Positions 27,167 through 34,507 of a stretch of 64,000 nt of DNA are shown piece after piece (positions within the stretch are counted from its first letter, which is position 1; the number at the start of each line of letters is the position of its first letter). The stretch lies in assembly GCF_004366375.1 (NCBI RefSeq), contig NZ_SOEF01000004.1, positions 59,888 to 123,887 on the forward strand. The letters are read 5' to 3'. The notes below the pieces were generated by a model. It did not search any database and was not told the DNA's origin. It worked only from the letters and a program-made list of their open reading frames with translations. A program made the translations under genes and the position numbers. The DNA is from Halanaerobium congolense. Its GTDB lineage: Bacteria > Bacillota > Halanaerobiia > Halanaerobiales > Halanaerobiaceae.

Positions 27167-28102
27167 TTGGATTTTTATTTAATAATTTTATTTTTATTTA
27201 CAGGAATATTATTAGGTTTTCACTTAGACGAAAAAAATTACTTTGTAAAATTTGCAGACCTAATAACAAAAATTGGGCTTGTTATTTTACTGCTGGCAAT
27301 GGGAGCTAACCTGGGAAGTAATGAGAAGATTTTTCTTCAGCTTGGAGAAATTGGTTTTCAGGCTCTAGTTTTTGCAGCAGTCAGCATTATTTTTAGTGTT
27401 TTAGCAGTGATAATTTTTGTTAAGATTTTAGACTTAAATAATCTGCTTTTGGGAGCTGATCCTGATACAGAGTCAGAGATTGAAGAACAAAATGCGGATA
27501 ATACAATGACAATTTTAATTTTTTCATCAGTTGTGCTCGGTATTCTAACAGGATATTTTTTCTTAAACGGTGGAGAAGCAGTATTCTTGGATTTAATAAC
27601 CAATTATGCTTTAGCTGTGCTGCTCTTTGGAGTTGGAATTGACATTGGTGCAAGCCGTGAAATTATTGAAGATTTAAAGCTGATGGGCTGGAAATTGATT
27701 GTAATCCCACTTCTGATTGCTGCCGCCTCTGTGTTGGGAACTGTTATAATTGGTTTTGTATTTAACTTTTCGCTTGGAGAATCAGCTGCAGTTGGAGCGG
27801 GTTTTGGCTGGTACAGTTTATCTGGAGTTTTAATTTCTAAGTTACATAGTGCAGAATTGGGATCACTGGCATTTTTGACAAATGTTTTTAGAGAACTATT
27901 GACTGTTATGATTTTGCCCTTTGTTGCTAAATATTTTGGCAGCCTGGCAGCAATTGCTCCGGGTGGTGCAACAACAATGGATGTTACCTTACCACTTGTT
28001 AAGGAAGCAGGGGGAGAAGCAGTTGTGATTCCGGCTTTTATTAGTGGAGCAGTGCTTTCAACACTGGTGCCAATTTTAGTCCCATTATTTTTAAGCATTT
28101 AA
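27167..28102 (+). CDS. lysO: LysO family (DUF340) amino acid exporter
   Basis: A 311-aa membrane protein of the LysO (YbjE) family, which exports L-lysine in E. coli. It has about eight helices in two halves, each with a G-L-G-type motif region (A-M-G-A-N-L-G-S and G-V-G-I-D-I-G-A-S), and the conserved G-W-Y-S-L-S-G-V and N-V-F-R-E-L-L-T. A charged loop near residues 98-112 joins the halves. TTG 27167 is placed by GGTGGAGGGG. The link to an amino acid racemase is unusual and may widen its substrate to ornithine or a D-form. Confidence 0.85.
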   Translation: MDFYLIILFLFTGILLGFHLDEKNYFVKFADLITKIGLVILLLAMGANLGSNEKIFLQLGEIGFQALVFAAVSIIFSVLAVIIFVKILDLNNLLLGADPDTESEIEEQNADNTMTILIFSSVVLGILTGYFFLNGGEAVFLDLITNYALAVLLFGVGIDIGASREIIEDLKLMGWKLIVIPLLIAAASVLGTVIIGFVFNFSLGESAAVGAGFGWYSLSGVLISKLHSAELGSLAFLTNVFRELLTVMILPFVAKYFGSLAAIAPGGATTMDVTLPLVKEAGGEAVVIPAFISGAVLSTLVPILVPLFLSI

Positions 28103-28135
28103 CTTATTTTTAAAATAGAGAAAGGAATGATTATA

Positions 28136-28621
28136 GTGATTAAGAAAGAAGAAAAGCTGCAGGAGATGAACCAGGCTTTGAAGGCTTTAATTCAGCCTGA
28201 AGGAGATTGGCTGGCTAATTTAGCAAATAGCTCTGCCCTTTTATTTGAGTTTATGGATGATATTAATTGGGCTGGCTATTATATTTGGAAAAATGACCAG
28301 CTTGTTTTGGGCCCATTTCAGGGGAAAACAGCCTGTGTCCGGATTGAGGAAGACAAAGGGGTTTGTGGTACAGCTTATTCTCAGCGCAAAATAATGGTGG
28401 TAGAAGATGTACATCAGTTTCCCGGCCATATTGCCTGTGATTCAAATTCTAAATCAGAAATTGTGCTGCCGATAATAGTTGCCGGAGAAGTTATAGCTGT
28501 TCTAGATATTGACAGTCCTCAGAAATCTCGTTTTGATGAGCTTGATCGAAAATATTTGCAGGAATTTGTAGATATTTTAGTTGATGAAACAGATTTTCTA
28601 CCACTGATGGAAAAATTTTAA
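28136..28621 (+). CDS. Free methionine-(R)-sulfoxide reductase (GAF domain, YtsP/fRMsr)
   Basis: A 161-aa GAF-fold enzyme that reduces free Met-R-sulfoxide. All three active-site cysteines are present: C67 (G-K-T-A-C), C77 (G-V-C-G-T-A) and C101 (H-I-A-C-D), and the pattern N-W-A-G-Y-Y is family-typical. GTG 28136 is ten bases from AAAGG; the ATG at 28127 is almost on top of it. It lies 34 bp behind lysO and is probably part of an oxidative repair function rather than of amino acid export. Confidence 0.88.
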   Translation: MIKKEEKLQEMNQALKALIQPEGDWLANLANSSALLFEFMDDINWAGYYIWKNDQLVLGPFQGKTACVRIEEDKGVCGTAYSQRKIMVVEDVHQFPGHIACDSNSKSEIVLPIIVAGEVIAVLDIDSPQKSRFDELDRKYLQEFVDILVDETDFLPLMEKF

Positions 28622-28676
28622 GAAAAATTCTCAGTTAATTAATAAATTTAGATTGGAATCTATAGGAGGTTAAATT

Positions 28677-29408
28677 TTGTTTAAAGATAAAGATGTTTTT
28701 CTTTTTGATTTAGATGGAACACTCTTAACAATTGAAACAGAAGAGTTTTTAAAGCACTATTTTAGAGCTCTTTCTTTGGAATTTAAAGATTTGTTTGAAG
28801 AGCAAAGTGATTTTATTAATCTTTTAATGGCTTCTACCCAGAAAATGATAAAGAATGATGGTAGTTCAAGCAATCAGCAGGCTTTTATGGAAGAGTTTAT
28901 GAAAAAAATAGATATTAATAAGCAGACTGAGGTTGAGCAGATAAAAGAACGATTTGATCAATTTTATCAAAATAAATTTGAGGCCTTAGGTAAATATTTT
29001 GAAATTGATAAGGAAACTCCTTTAGAAATTATTAAGTATCTAAAAAAACAGGGGAAAAAGCTTGTTTTAGCAACAAATCCTCTTTTTCCCAAAAAGGCAG
29101 TTGAAAAAAGACTAAGCTGGACAGGTATTGATCCCGCTGATTTTGAGCTTTTAACCCATTATGAAAATATGAGTTATTCTAAACCAAACCCCAATTATTA
29201 TCAGGAAATATTAGAAAAAATTAATGTAGATCCTGAAAACTGTTTAATGATTGGTAATGATTTAAAAGAAGATGCTGCAGCTGCAGAGTTAGGAATCAAA
29301 ACTTTTATTATTGAAGATAAATTAATTAAAAGAAAAGGCAGTGATTATCCGATAGAATGGCGGGGTAGTTTAAAAGAATTTAAAGATTTAATTAAAAGAG
29401 AGATATAA
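28677..29408 (+). CDS. HAD superfamily phosphatase
   Basis: A 243-aa haloacid-dehalogenase-like hydrolase. Motif I is F-D-L-D-G-T-L-L with D11 (nucleophile) and D13, motif II A-T-N, motif III K-P-N-P, and motif IV I-G-N-D-L-K-E-D. A helical cap of about 70 residues follows motif I, as in subfamily IA enzymes. It starts at TTG 28677 behind AGGAGG. Substrate unknown. Confidence 0.85.
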   Translation: MFKDKDVFLFDLDGTLLTIETEEFLKHYFRALSLEFKDLFEEQSDFINLLMASTQKMIKNDGSSSNQQAFMEEFMKKIDINKQTEVEQIKERFDQFYQNKFEALGKYFEIDKETPLEIIKYLKKQGKKLVLATNPLFPKKAVEKRLSWTGIDPADFELLTHYENMSYSKPNPNYYQEILEKINVDPENCLMIGNDLKEDAAAAELGIKTFIIEDKLIKRKGSDYPIEWRGSLKEFKDLIKREI

Positions 29409-29409
29409 G

Positions 29410-29452
29410 AAAAACTCCAGCGAGATTAATTTTAGTCTGCTGGAGTTTTTAC
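29410..29452. terminator. Bidirectional terminator between the HAD and GH65 genes
   Basis: AAAACTCCAGC at 29411-29421 pairs with GCTGGAGTTTT at 29439-29449, with A-rich and T-rich flanks, so it can work on both strands for the convergent genes. Confidence 0.8.
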
Positions 29453-29492
29453 TTTTTCATTATTTTTTAGTTTCATTTTTAAGCAATTTTCT

Positions 29493-31796
29493 TTACTTTT
29501 CAACTACAAGTTCTTCTTTCTGGTTTAGCAGATAGTCCTGACCATAAACTTTAATTTTTAAATCAGCCCCAGCTTCTAGATAAAAAGTAGTTTCTTCCTG
29601 TTCAACATTAACTTTAATTCTGCGGCCCCTAAATATAATCATAAAGTTAAATCCATCCCAGGCTTCTGGTAAAAATGGTCTAAATTCTACCTGATCATTT
29701 TGCACTTTAAAACCGGCAAAGCCTTTAACAATTGACATCCAGGTTCCGGCCATGCTTGTAATATGCAGGCCATCATCTGTATCAGTATTGTAGTTATCAA
29801 GATCGAGGCGGGCAGTTCTTAAATACAGCTGATATGCTTTTTCTTCCCGCTCAAGGTCAGCTGCCAGAAGCGAATAAATACAGGGAGAAAGTGAAGACTC
29901 ATGGACAGTACGCGGTTCATAAAAATCATAGTGGCGGGCGATACTGGCACGATCAAAGTCCTCTTTAAAGTAATAGATTCCCTGCAGCACATCTGCCTGT
30001 TTAATATAAGGTGAGCGTAAAATTTTGTCCCAGGACCAGTTTTTATGCAGTGGAATATCTTCTTCCTCCAGGTCGGAAACTAATTTTTGTTCTTTGTCAA
30101 GATAGCCGTCCTGCTGAGAATAAACATCAAATTCTTCAAGATAAGGATAATACATTTTTTCGGTCATATCCTGCCATAATTCAAGCTCAGAATCTTCAAG
30201 TTCAAGTTCAGAAATCCATTCTTCATATTTAGCAGGATCATTTTTTTTGATTTGTTCTAAATTTTCAAGTGTATAATTTAGTGTCCAGACTGCTATTCGA
30301 TTAGTATACCAGTTATTGTTGACATTATTTTCATACTCATTTGGACCTGTTACTCCCAGAATCATATACTTATCTTTGTGGGAATTAAAATGAGCTCTGT
30401 CAGCCCAAAATCGTGAAATCTGTGCTAAGACTGGGATTCCATATTCTTTAATATATTCTTCATCACCTGTATAATCCACATAATCTTTAACTGCATGAGC
30501 TATGGCTCCATTACGGTGAATTTCCTCAAAGGTTATTTCCCATTCATTATGGCATTCTTCACCATTGATTGTCACCATTGGGTAAAGAGCACCTTCTAAA
30601 TCTAATTTATCAGCATTTTCAACTGCTTTTTCTAAGTGATTATATCTATATAATAATAAATTTCGAGAAACATCTTCACTGTGGGTAGCGAGATAAAAGG
30701 GAAGACAGTAAGCCTCTGTATCCCAGTAAGTTAAGCCACCATATTTTTCTCCTGTAAATCCTTTAGGTCCAATATTTAAACGGGGATCATGGCCGGTATA
30801 AGTTTGATTGAGATGAAAAATGTTGAAGCGAATTCCCTGCTGTGCTTCTGGATCACCTTTAATTTTAATATCACTTTCCTGCCAAATTTTGGCCCAGGCC
30901 TCTTTATGTTCTGTAAAAAGATCTTCGTAGCCTCTGAATTCTGCTGCAGCAGCTTTTTTTTCTGCTTTTTTGCTGACTAAATTTTCTTCATAGTCTCTGC
31001 TGGTGCAGACAGCAATATATTTATTTAGCTCAATTTTTTCTCCAGCAGCAGCTTTAAGTGTTATTTTATTACCAACATAATTTTCATCTCCTGGTCCTGT
31101 TAACAGCTCAACTTTGCGTTCTTTTTTATTTAAATCCCAATTCATAGCAGTAGCTACAACAAAATCAGACTTTCTGGTTTTCATTGAAAGCAGAGCTTTA
31201 CCTTTATTATTTTTCTTTTTTAGTCCTTCCCAGAAAAATTCATTATAATTTGCATCTTCATTTTTGACATCACCATCAAGATGAGGAATTAAAACTATTT
31301 CAGCATCTTGAGCAAGAGGACGGACTTGATACTTAACAGCAGCTAGTTCTTTATTTTTTTGATTTAAAAATCTTTTTTCTATAATTTCAACCCGATTGTT
31401 TTCCAGCTCAACAGTAAAAGATCTTTCCAAAAAAGCCTTTTTCATATTTAATACCCGTTTAAAATTACTGAAATCAACTTTATTTAAATCAATTTCTGTA
31501 CCATCTATTTGTAAATTTATACCGATAAAGTTGGCAGCATTAGCAATTTTAGCAAAATATTCCGGATACCCGTTTTTCCACCAACCAACGATAGTCTTAT
31601 CCGGATAATAGACACCAGCAATATATGTACCCTGCAGGCTGTCTCCAGTGTAATTTTCAGCAAAATTCCCTCGAAGGCCCATATGACCGTTACCTAGACT
31701 CATAACACTCTCGGTAACTCGGTTGTAATTTTTATCAAAATCATTTTCAATAACTTGCCATTCATCAACTTCAAAATATTTTTTCAAAATGTTCAC
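29493..31796 (-). CDS. GH65 disaccharide phosphorylase (probable maltose phosphorylase)
   Basis: A 767-aa cytoplasmic enzyme that splits an alpha-glucoside with phosphate to beta-glucose-1-phosphate and glucose. The order of parts is an N-terminal beta-sandwich, a linker, an (alpha/alpha)6 barrel and a small C-terminal sheet. The catalytic acid Glu is in E-C-H-N-E-W-E-I, followed by T-F-E-E-I-H-R-N, which is the maltose phosphorylase type. The phosphate site H-E-S-S-L-S is present. A beta-phosphoglucomutase gene is not adjacent. Trehalose or another disaccharide remains possible. A LacI/cre-like operator lies in its promoter. Confidence 0.88.
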   Translation of the reverse strand: MNILKKYFEVDEWQVIENDFDKNYNRVTESVMSLGNGHMGLRGNFAENYTGDSLQGTYIAGVYYPDKTIVGWWKNGYPEYFAKIANAANFIGINLQIDGTEIDLNKVDFSNFKRVLNMKKAFLERSFTVELENNRVEIIEKRFLNQKNKELAAVKYQVRPLAQDAEIVLIPHLDGDVKNEDANYNEFFWEGLKKKNNKGKALLSMKTRKSDFVVATAMNWDLNKKERKVELLTGPGDENYVGNKITLKAAAGEKIELNKYIAVCTSRDYEENLVSKKAEKKAAAAEFRGYEDLFTEHKEAWAKIWQESDIKIKGDPEAQQGIRFNIFHLNQTYTGHDPRLNIGPKGFTGEKYGGLTYWDTEAYCLPFYLATHSEDVSRNLLLYRYNHLEKAVENADKLDLEGALYPMVTINGEECHNEWEITFEEIHRNGAIAHAVKDYVDYTGDEEYIKEYGIPVLAQISRFWADRAHFNSHKDKYMILGVTGPNEYENNVNNNWYTNRIAVWTLNYTLENLEQIKKNDPAKYEEWISELELEDSELELWQDMTEKMYYPYLEEFDVYSQQDGYLDKEQKLVSDLEEEDIPLHKNWSWDKILRSPYIKQADVLQGIYYFKEDFDRASIARHYDFYEPRTVHESSLSPCIYSLLAADLEREEKAYQLYLRTARLDLDNYNTDTDDGLHITSMAGTWMSIVKGFAGFKVQNDQVEFRPFLPEAWDGFNFMIIFRGRRIKVNVEQEETTFYLEAGADLKIKVYGQDYLLNQKEELVVEK

Positions 31797-31811
31797 CTAC
31801 CTTTCGACTAA

Positions 31812-31849
31812 ATTATATCAGAGAAACTTGATTAATGAAAGTGCTTCCA
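31812..31849 (-). promoter_or_regulatory. GH65 promoter with LacI/cre-like operator
   Basis: On the minus strand a TATAAT -10 (31817-31812) is preceded 18 bp upstream by TGGAAGCACTTTCA (31849-31836). That matches 11 of 14 positions of the double operator at 12559-12604 and takes the place of a recognisable -35 box. Confidence 0.55.
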
Positions 31850-31964
31850 TTTTAAAATTATTTGTAAATTATTAAGACTATCAGGCTGCATTAATAGTAT
31901 AAGCAGTAACAGTATAATGTGAATTTAATAATGGATATAATTTCAAGTTGAACCCTTAAAGACT

Positions 31965-32228
31965 TTAATTCTTTAACTCATTTTTTAGTTCGTGATATTC
32001 CTCAGTTGATATTTCTCCTTTTGCATATCTTAATTTAATAATTTCTAGAACTTTTTTATTTTCGAGCAGATTATCCTGATTTAAATTAGAATGTTGTTTT
32101 TGATTATTAAATTGTTCAAAAATAAAATTAAAGAATCCTTTTTTATAGAGAAAGAAGATCATTAAAAAGGCCATTATTGGCATAATAAACATTGGCAGCA
32201 TCCAGAATCCGCTAAAGAAAAAGGGCAT
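31965..32228 (-). CDS. SHOCT-domain membrane protein, 87 aa
   Basis: An N-terminal membrane segment (about residues 5-28, very Phe/Met-rich) is followed by a polar linker and a C-terminal SHOCT domain of about 28 residues (I-I-K-L-R-Y-A-K-G-E-I-S-T-E-E-Y-H-E-L). SHOCT is a short oligomerising or membrane-linked module with no fixed function. It is the last gene of an arsR-led operon and lies 24 bp from the previous gene. Confidence 0.75.
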   Translation of the reverse strand: MPFFFSGFWMLPMFIMPIMAFLMIFFLYKKGFFNFIFEQFNNQKQHSNLNQDNLLENKKVLEIIKLRYAKGEISTEEYHELKNELKN

Positions 32229-32252
32229 ACTAAAACCTCCTTGCCTAAAATT

Positions 32253-32648
32253 TTACTTTATTTTTAATTTTACTACTTCAACTTTTTTATCTTTAATTAA
32301 TCTGCTTAAAAAGAAAAGAACTGTATTTTCACTAACTTTTAGCTTATCAGCAATTTCAGCAGCATCAAAATTTTGATTATCAGTCTGACAATTATTTTCT
32401 AAAATTACTAATAATTCTTTTTCAACTTCTCCTGCCCACTCTTCAAATAACATTTGGACTTCATCGTTTGCCTGACCAGCTAATTTTGCTGTTTTTTCAA
32501 TTGAAGCAGTCATATTTTCACACATTTTTTGAGGGCTAAAGCTGCTATTCTGCATTTTGGACATCATTTTTTTAGCCATATCTGGCATCATATTATTACC
32601 TCCATTATTTTCTTTGTTTTCACTTTCTCCACAAGAACCTACTGTCAT
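32253..32648 (-). CDS. Unknown protein with C-terminal winged-helix region, 131 aa
   Basis: The ATG at 32648 is set by GGAGG just upstream. The N-terminal third is Met-, Asn- and Lys-rich with Cys residues (S-C-G-E-S, K-M-C-E-N). A helical middle part runs from about residue 40 to 85. The C-terminal 40 residues (A-A-E-I-A-D-K-L-K-V-S-E-N-T-V-L-F-F-L-S-R-L) look like a winged helix. I do not recognise the family. Its operon mates are an ArsR regulator and a SHOCT protein, which suggests a metal or redox role, but this is inference. Confidence 0.6.
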   Translation of the reverse strand: MTVGSCGESENKENNGGNNMMPDMAKKMMSKMQNSSFSPQKMCENMTASIEKTAKLAGQANDEVQMLFEEWAGEVEKELLVILENNCQTDNQNFDAAEIADKLKVSENTVLFFLSRLIKDKKVEVVKLKIK

Positions 32649-32681
32649 ATTTAACACCTCCAATTAAGTTTGAATAAAAGA

Positions 32682-33023
32682 TTATTTCCAGGGTGGAAAA
32701 GGAAAATAGAAACTATCTGGATTTTCGTTTTCTTCAAATTGCTCAGCACTAAAATTAAGAAAGCTTTTAATTAAAAGGAGTAGGTTTTTATTGACTAACT
32801 TATTATAGACAAATGAAGATTTCCTAAATTTTTTAATTAATCCAGCTTCGTTTAGAGCTTTTAAGTGAAAAGATGCTAAAGGCTGAGATAATTCGGTTAT
32901 TTTTGTTATTTCTGTGACTGACAAAGCTTTGTCTTCTAAAGCAAAAATAATTTTTAATCTATTTTTTTCTGCTAATAATTGAAATAGATTAGATAATTTA
33001 TTTATATCCTTATTATTAATCAT
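32682..33023 (-). CDS. ArsR family transcriptional repressor
   Basis: A 113-aa winged-helix repressor: L-F-Q-L-L-A-E-K-N-R-L-K-I-I-F-A-L, then the recognition helix S-Q-P-L-A-S-F-H-L-K-A-L. There are no cysteines and only one histidine, so none of the usual ArsR metal sites is obvious and the ligand is unknown. The C-terminus is Pro/Phe-rich. AGGAGG lies upstream of ATG 33023. It is divergent from a ZIP metal transporter with paired inverted operators between them. Confidence 0.88.
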   Translation of the reverse strand: MINNKDINKLSNLFQLLAEKNRLKIIFALEDKALSVTEITKITELSQPLASFHLKALNEAGLIKKFRKSSFVYNKLVNKNLLLLIKSFLNFSAEQFEENENPDSFYFPFPPWK

Positions 33024-33123
33024 TTTGACCCTCCTCTTGATCCTCCTCGGGGCAAGCCCTCGAGGTTTGCAAGCAGAATTTCACTCTATCACCTCGAAGT
33101 AAATAGATATTTATATAAATCTT

Positions 33124-33216
33124 TATTTATATCATACTTTATTTATCTTAAAATATCAATAGAATTAGATATTTTTTATCTTTTAATTTCACTTTATTTA
33201 ATGTATGATATAAATA
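33124..33216. promoter_or_regulatory. Inverted pair of 14-bp operators between arsR and the ZIP gene
   Basis: TATTTATATCATAC at 33124-33137 is repeated exactly as its reverse complement at 33203-33216, 65 bp apart. Each copy contains a TATAAA-like -10 element in its reading direction. This suits one ArsR-type repressor controlling both divergent units. A further AT palindrome ATTTATATAAAT lies at about 33109-33120. Confidence 0.65.
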
Positions 33217-33288
33217 GTTCCAAATATAAAGATCTAAATTTATAGTTTTGATAAAAATTTTTAATTTATTAATATTGGAGGTGGTTTG

Positions 33289-34104
33289 ATGATTCTAGAT
33301 TTTTTAAATACTGTATCACCAATAACCCAGGCCCTGTTGGCAACATTATTTACCTGGTTTGTCACAGCTTTAGGAGCTGGGGTTGTTTTCTTTTTTACCG
33401 AGGTAGACCGCAGACTTCTTGATGGCATGCTTGGCTTTGCTGCTGGAGTGATGATAGCAGCCAGTTTCTGGTCTTTACTTGCTCCAGCAATAGAAATTTC
33501 TGAAAATTTAGGTGTGGCCGGTTGGATTCCCGCTGTAATTGGTTTTCTAATGGGGGGAATATTTTTGCGGCTGGTTGATATTGTATTACCACATTTACAC
33601 CCTGCTTTAGCCAATAGTGAACCTGAAGGAATTAAAACTAAATGGCAGAGGAGTATTTTGCTTGTTCTGGCTGTTACTTTACATAACTTTCCAGAAGGTC
33701 TAGCAGTTGGAGTGGCCTTTGGTGCAGCAGCAGTTAATATCCCCTCTGCCTCTGTTGCTGGAGCTGTTGCTCTGGCATTGGGGATTGGTCTGCAGAACTT
33801 TCCGGAAGGGGCAGCTGTTTCTATTCCTTTAAAAAGAGAGGGTCTTTCTTCAAAAAAGAGTTTTCTTTATGGTCAGTCTTCAGGTATTGTAGAACCGATT
33901 GCTGGAGTTATCGGAGCTGCAGGAGTTTATTATATGAGACCAATACTACCTTATGCTTTAGCCTTTGCTGCTGGAGCAATGATCTTTGTAGTAGGAGAAG
34001 AGTTAATACCTGAAGCAAACTCTGAGGGGAACAGTCATTTAGCGACTACCGGTTTAATGCTCGGTTTTGCAGTTATGATGTTTTTAGATGTTTCCCTGGG
34101 TTAA
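33289..34104 (+). CDS. ZIP family divalent metal transporter (GufA-like)
   Basis: A 271-aa transporter with about eight helices. The two metal-site helices carry [12 protein letters not shown] and N-F-P-E-G-A-A-V-S, typical of the ZupT/GufA branch that imports zinc and other divalent ions. ATG 33289 has TTGGAGG seven bases upstream. The substrate is not decided by sequence. Its divergent ArsR neighbour suggests metal-dependent control. Confidence 0.9.
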   Translation: MILDFLNTVSPITQALLATLFTWFVTALGAGVVFFFTEVDRRLLDGMLGFAAGVMIAASFWSLLAPAIEISENLGVAGWIPAVIGFLMGGIFLRLVDIVLPHLHPALANSEPEGIKTKWQRSILLVLAVTLHNFPEGLAVGVAFGAAAVNIPSASVAGAVALALGIGLQNFPEGAAVSIPLKREGLSSKKSFLYGQSSGIVEPIAGVIGAAGVYYMRPILPYALAFAAGAMIFVVGEELIPEANSEGNSHLATTGLMLGFAVMMFLDVSLG

Positions 34105-34118
34105 CTGAAAATATTTTC

Positions 34119-34147
34119 TTGACAATACTGAATAAATAATATATACT
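34119..34147 (+). promoter_or_regulatory. Promoter of the trp operon
   Basis: TTGACA at 34119-34124, 17-bp spacer, TATACT at 34142-34147. Transcription should start near 34154, just ahead of the GAG repeats. Confidence 0.82.
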
Positions 34148-34158
34148 TGAAAAAATTC

Positions 34159-34212
34159 GAGATGAGAAGAGCCCAGATTAGTAGAGAAGAGTTAGAGATG
34201 AGATTAGCAGAG
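34159..34212 (+). promoter_or_regulatory. TRAP (MtrB) binding site: eleven NAG triplets
   Basis: Triplets at 34159, 34164, 34169, 34174 (CAG), 34179 (TAG), 34184, 34189, 34195, 34200, 34205 (TAG) and 34210; all others are GAG. Spacers are 2 nt except one of 3 nt. This is the layout bound by the 11-subunit TRAP ring in Bacillus. GCCCAGATTA inside the repeats can pair with TAATGGGC at 34231-34238, which overlaps the following terminator, giving a classic antiterminator choice. Confidence 0.82.
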
Positions 34213-34236
34213 CCAATATTGTTGTGCATTTAATGG

Positions 34237-34278
34237 GCCAGGTTTATATCTATTTATATAAACGTGGCTTTTTGTTTT
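34237..34278 (+). terminator. trp leader attenuator terminator
   Basis: GCCAGGTTTATAT (34238-34249 region) pairs with ATATAAACGTGGC (34256-34268) with one mismatch, followed by TTTTTGTTTTT. It overlaps the 3' arm of the proposed antiterminator. Confidence 0.8.
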
Positions 34279-34433
34279 TAGTTAAAATATTTTGGAGGCA
34301 TTTAGCTTCTGATATTAAAATTTAATCTTACTTAATTAAGTCTATCTTTTCTTGATTATTGGAGAGACAGCAAAAAATTAATGGATTAAATACTTATTTT
34401 TAACTAAAAAATCTCTTACTTTAAGATAACTAA

Positions 34434-34467
34434 GGTCAGGCTTTTAATTAAGCTCTGACCGTTTTTT
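34434..34467 (+). terminator. Second terminator-like hairpin ahead of trpE
   Basis: GGTCAG-GCTT and AAGC-TCTGACC form a stem with one bulge, then GTTTTTT. It lies 40 bp before the trpE start. The 155 bp between the two terminators hold no open frame with a ribosome binding site and no T-box consensus. Confidence 0.7.
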
Positions 34468-34507
34468 GATTTCAGGGCAGAAAACTGAAATATTAAGGAG
34501 GAAAGAG

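Noticed and set aside
27358..28098. Long minus-strand open frames opposite lysO
   Set aside because: Antisense shadows of a membrane protein gene with a ribosome binding site and family motifs; they carry none themselves.
34105..34507. T-box or Trp-rich leader peptide in the trp leader
   Set aside because: No T-box core (TGGNACCGCG-like) and no short frame with Trp codons behind a ribosome binding site were found; the NAG triplet array explains the first terminator better.
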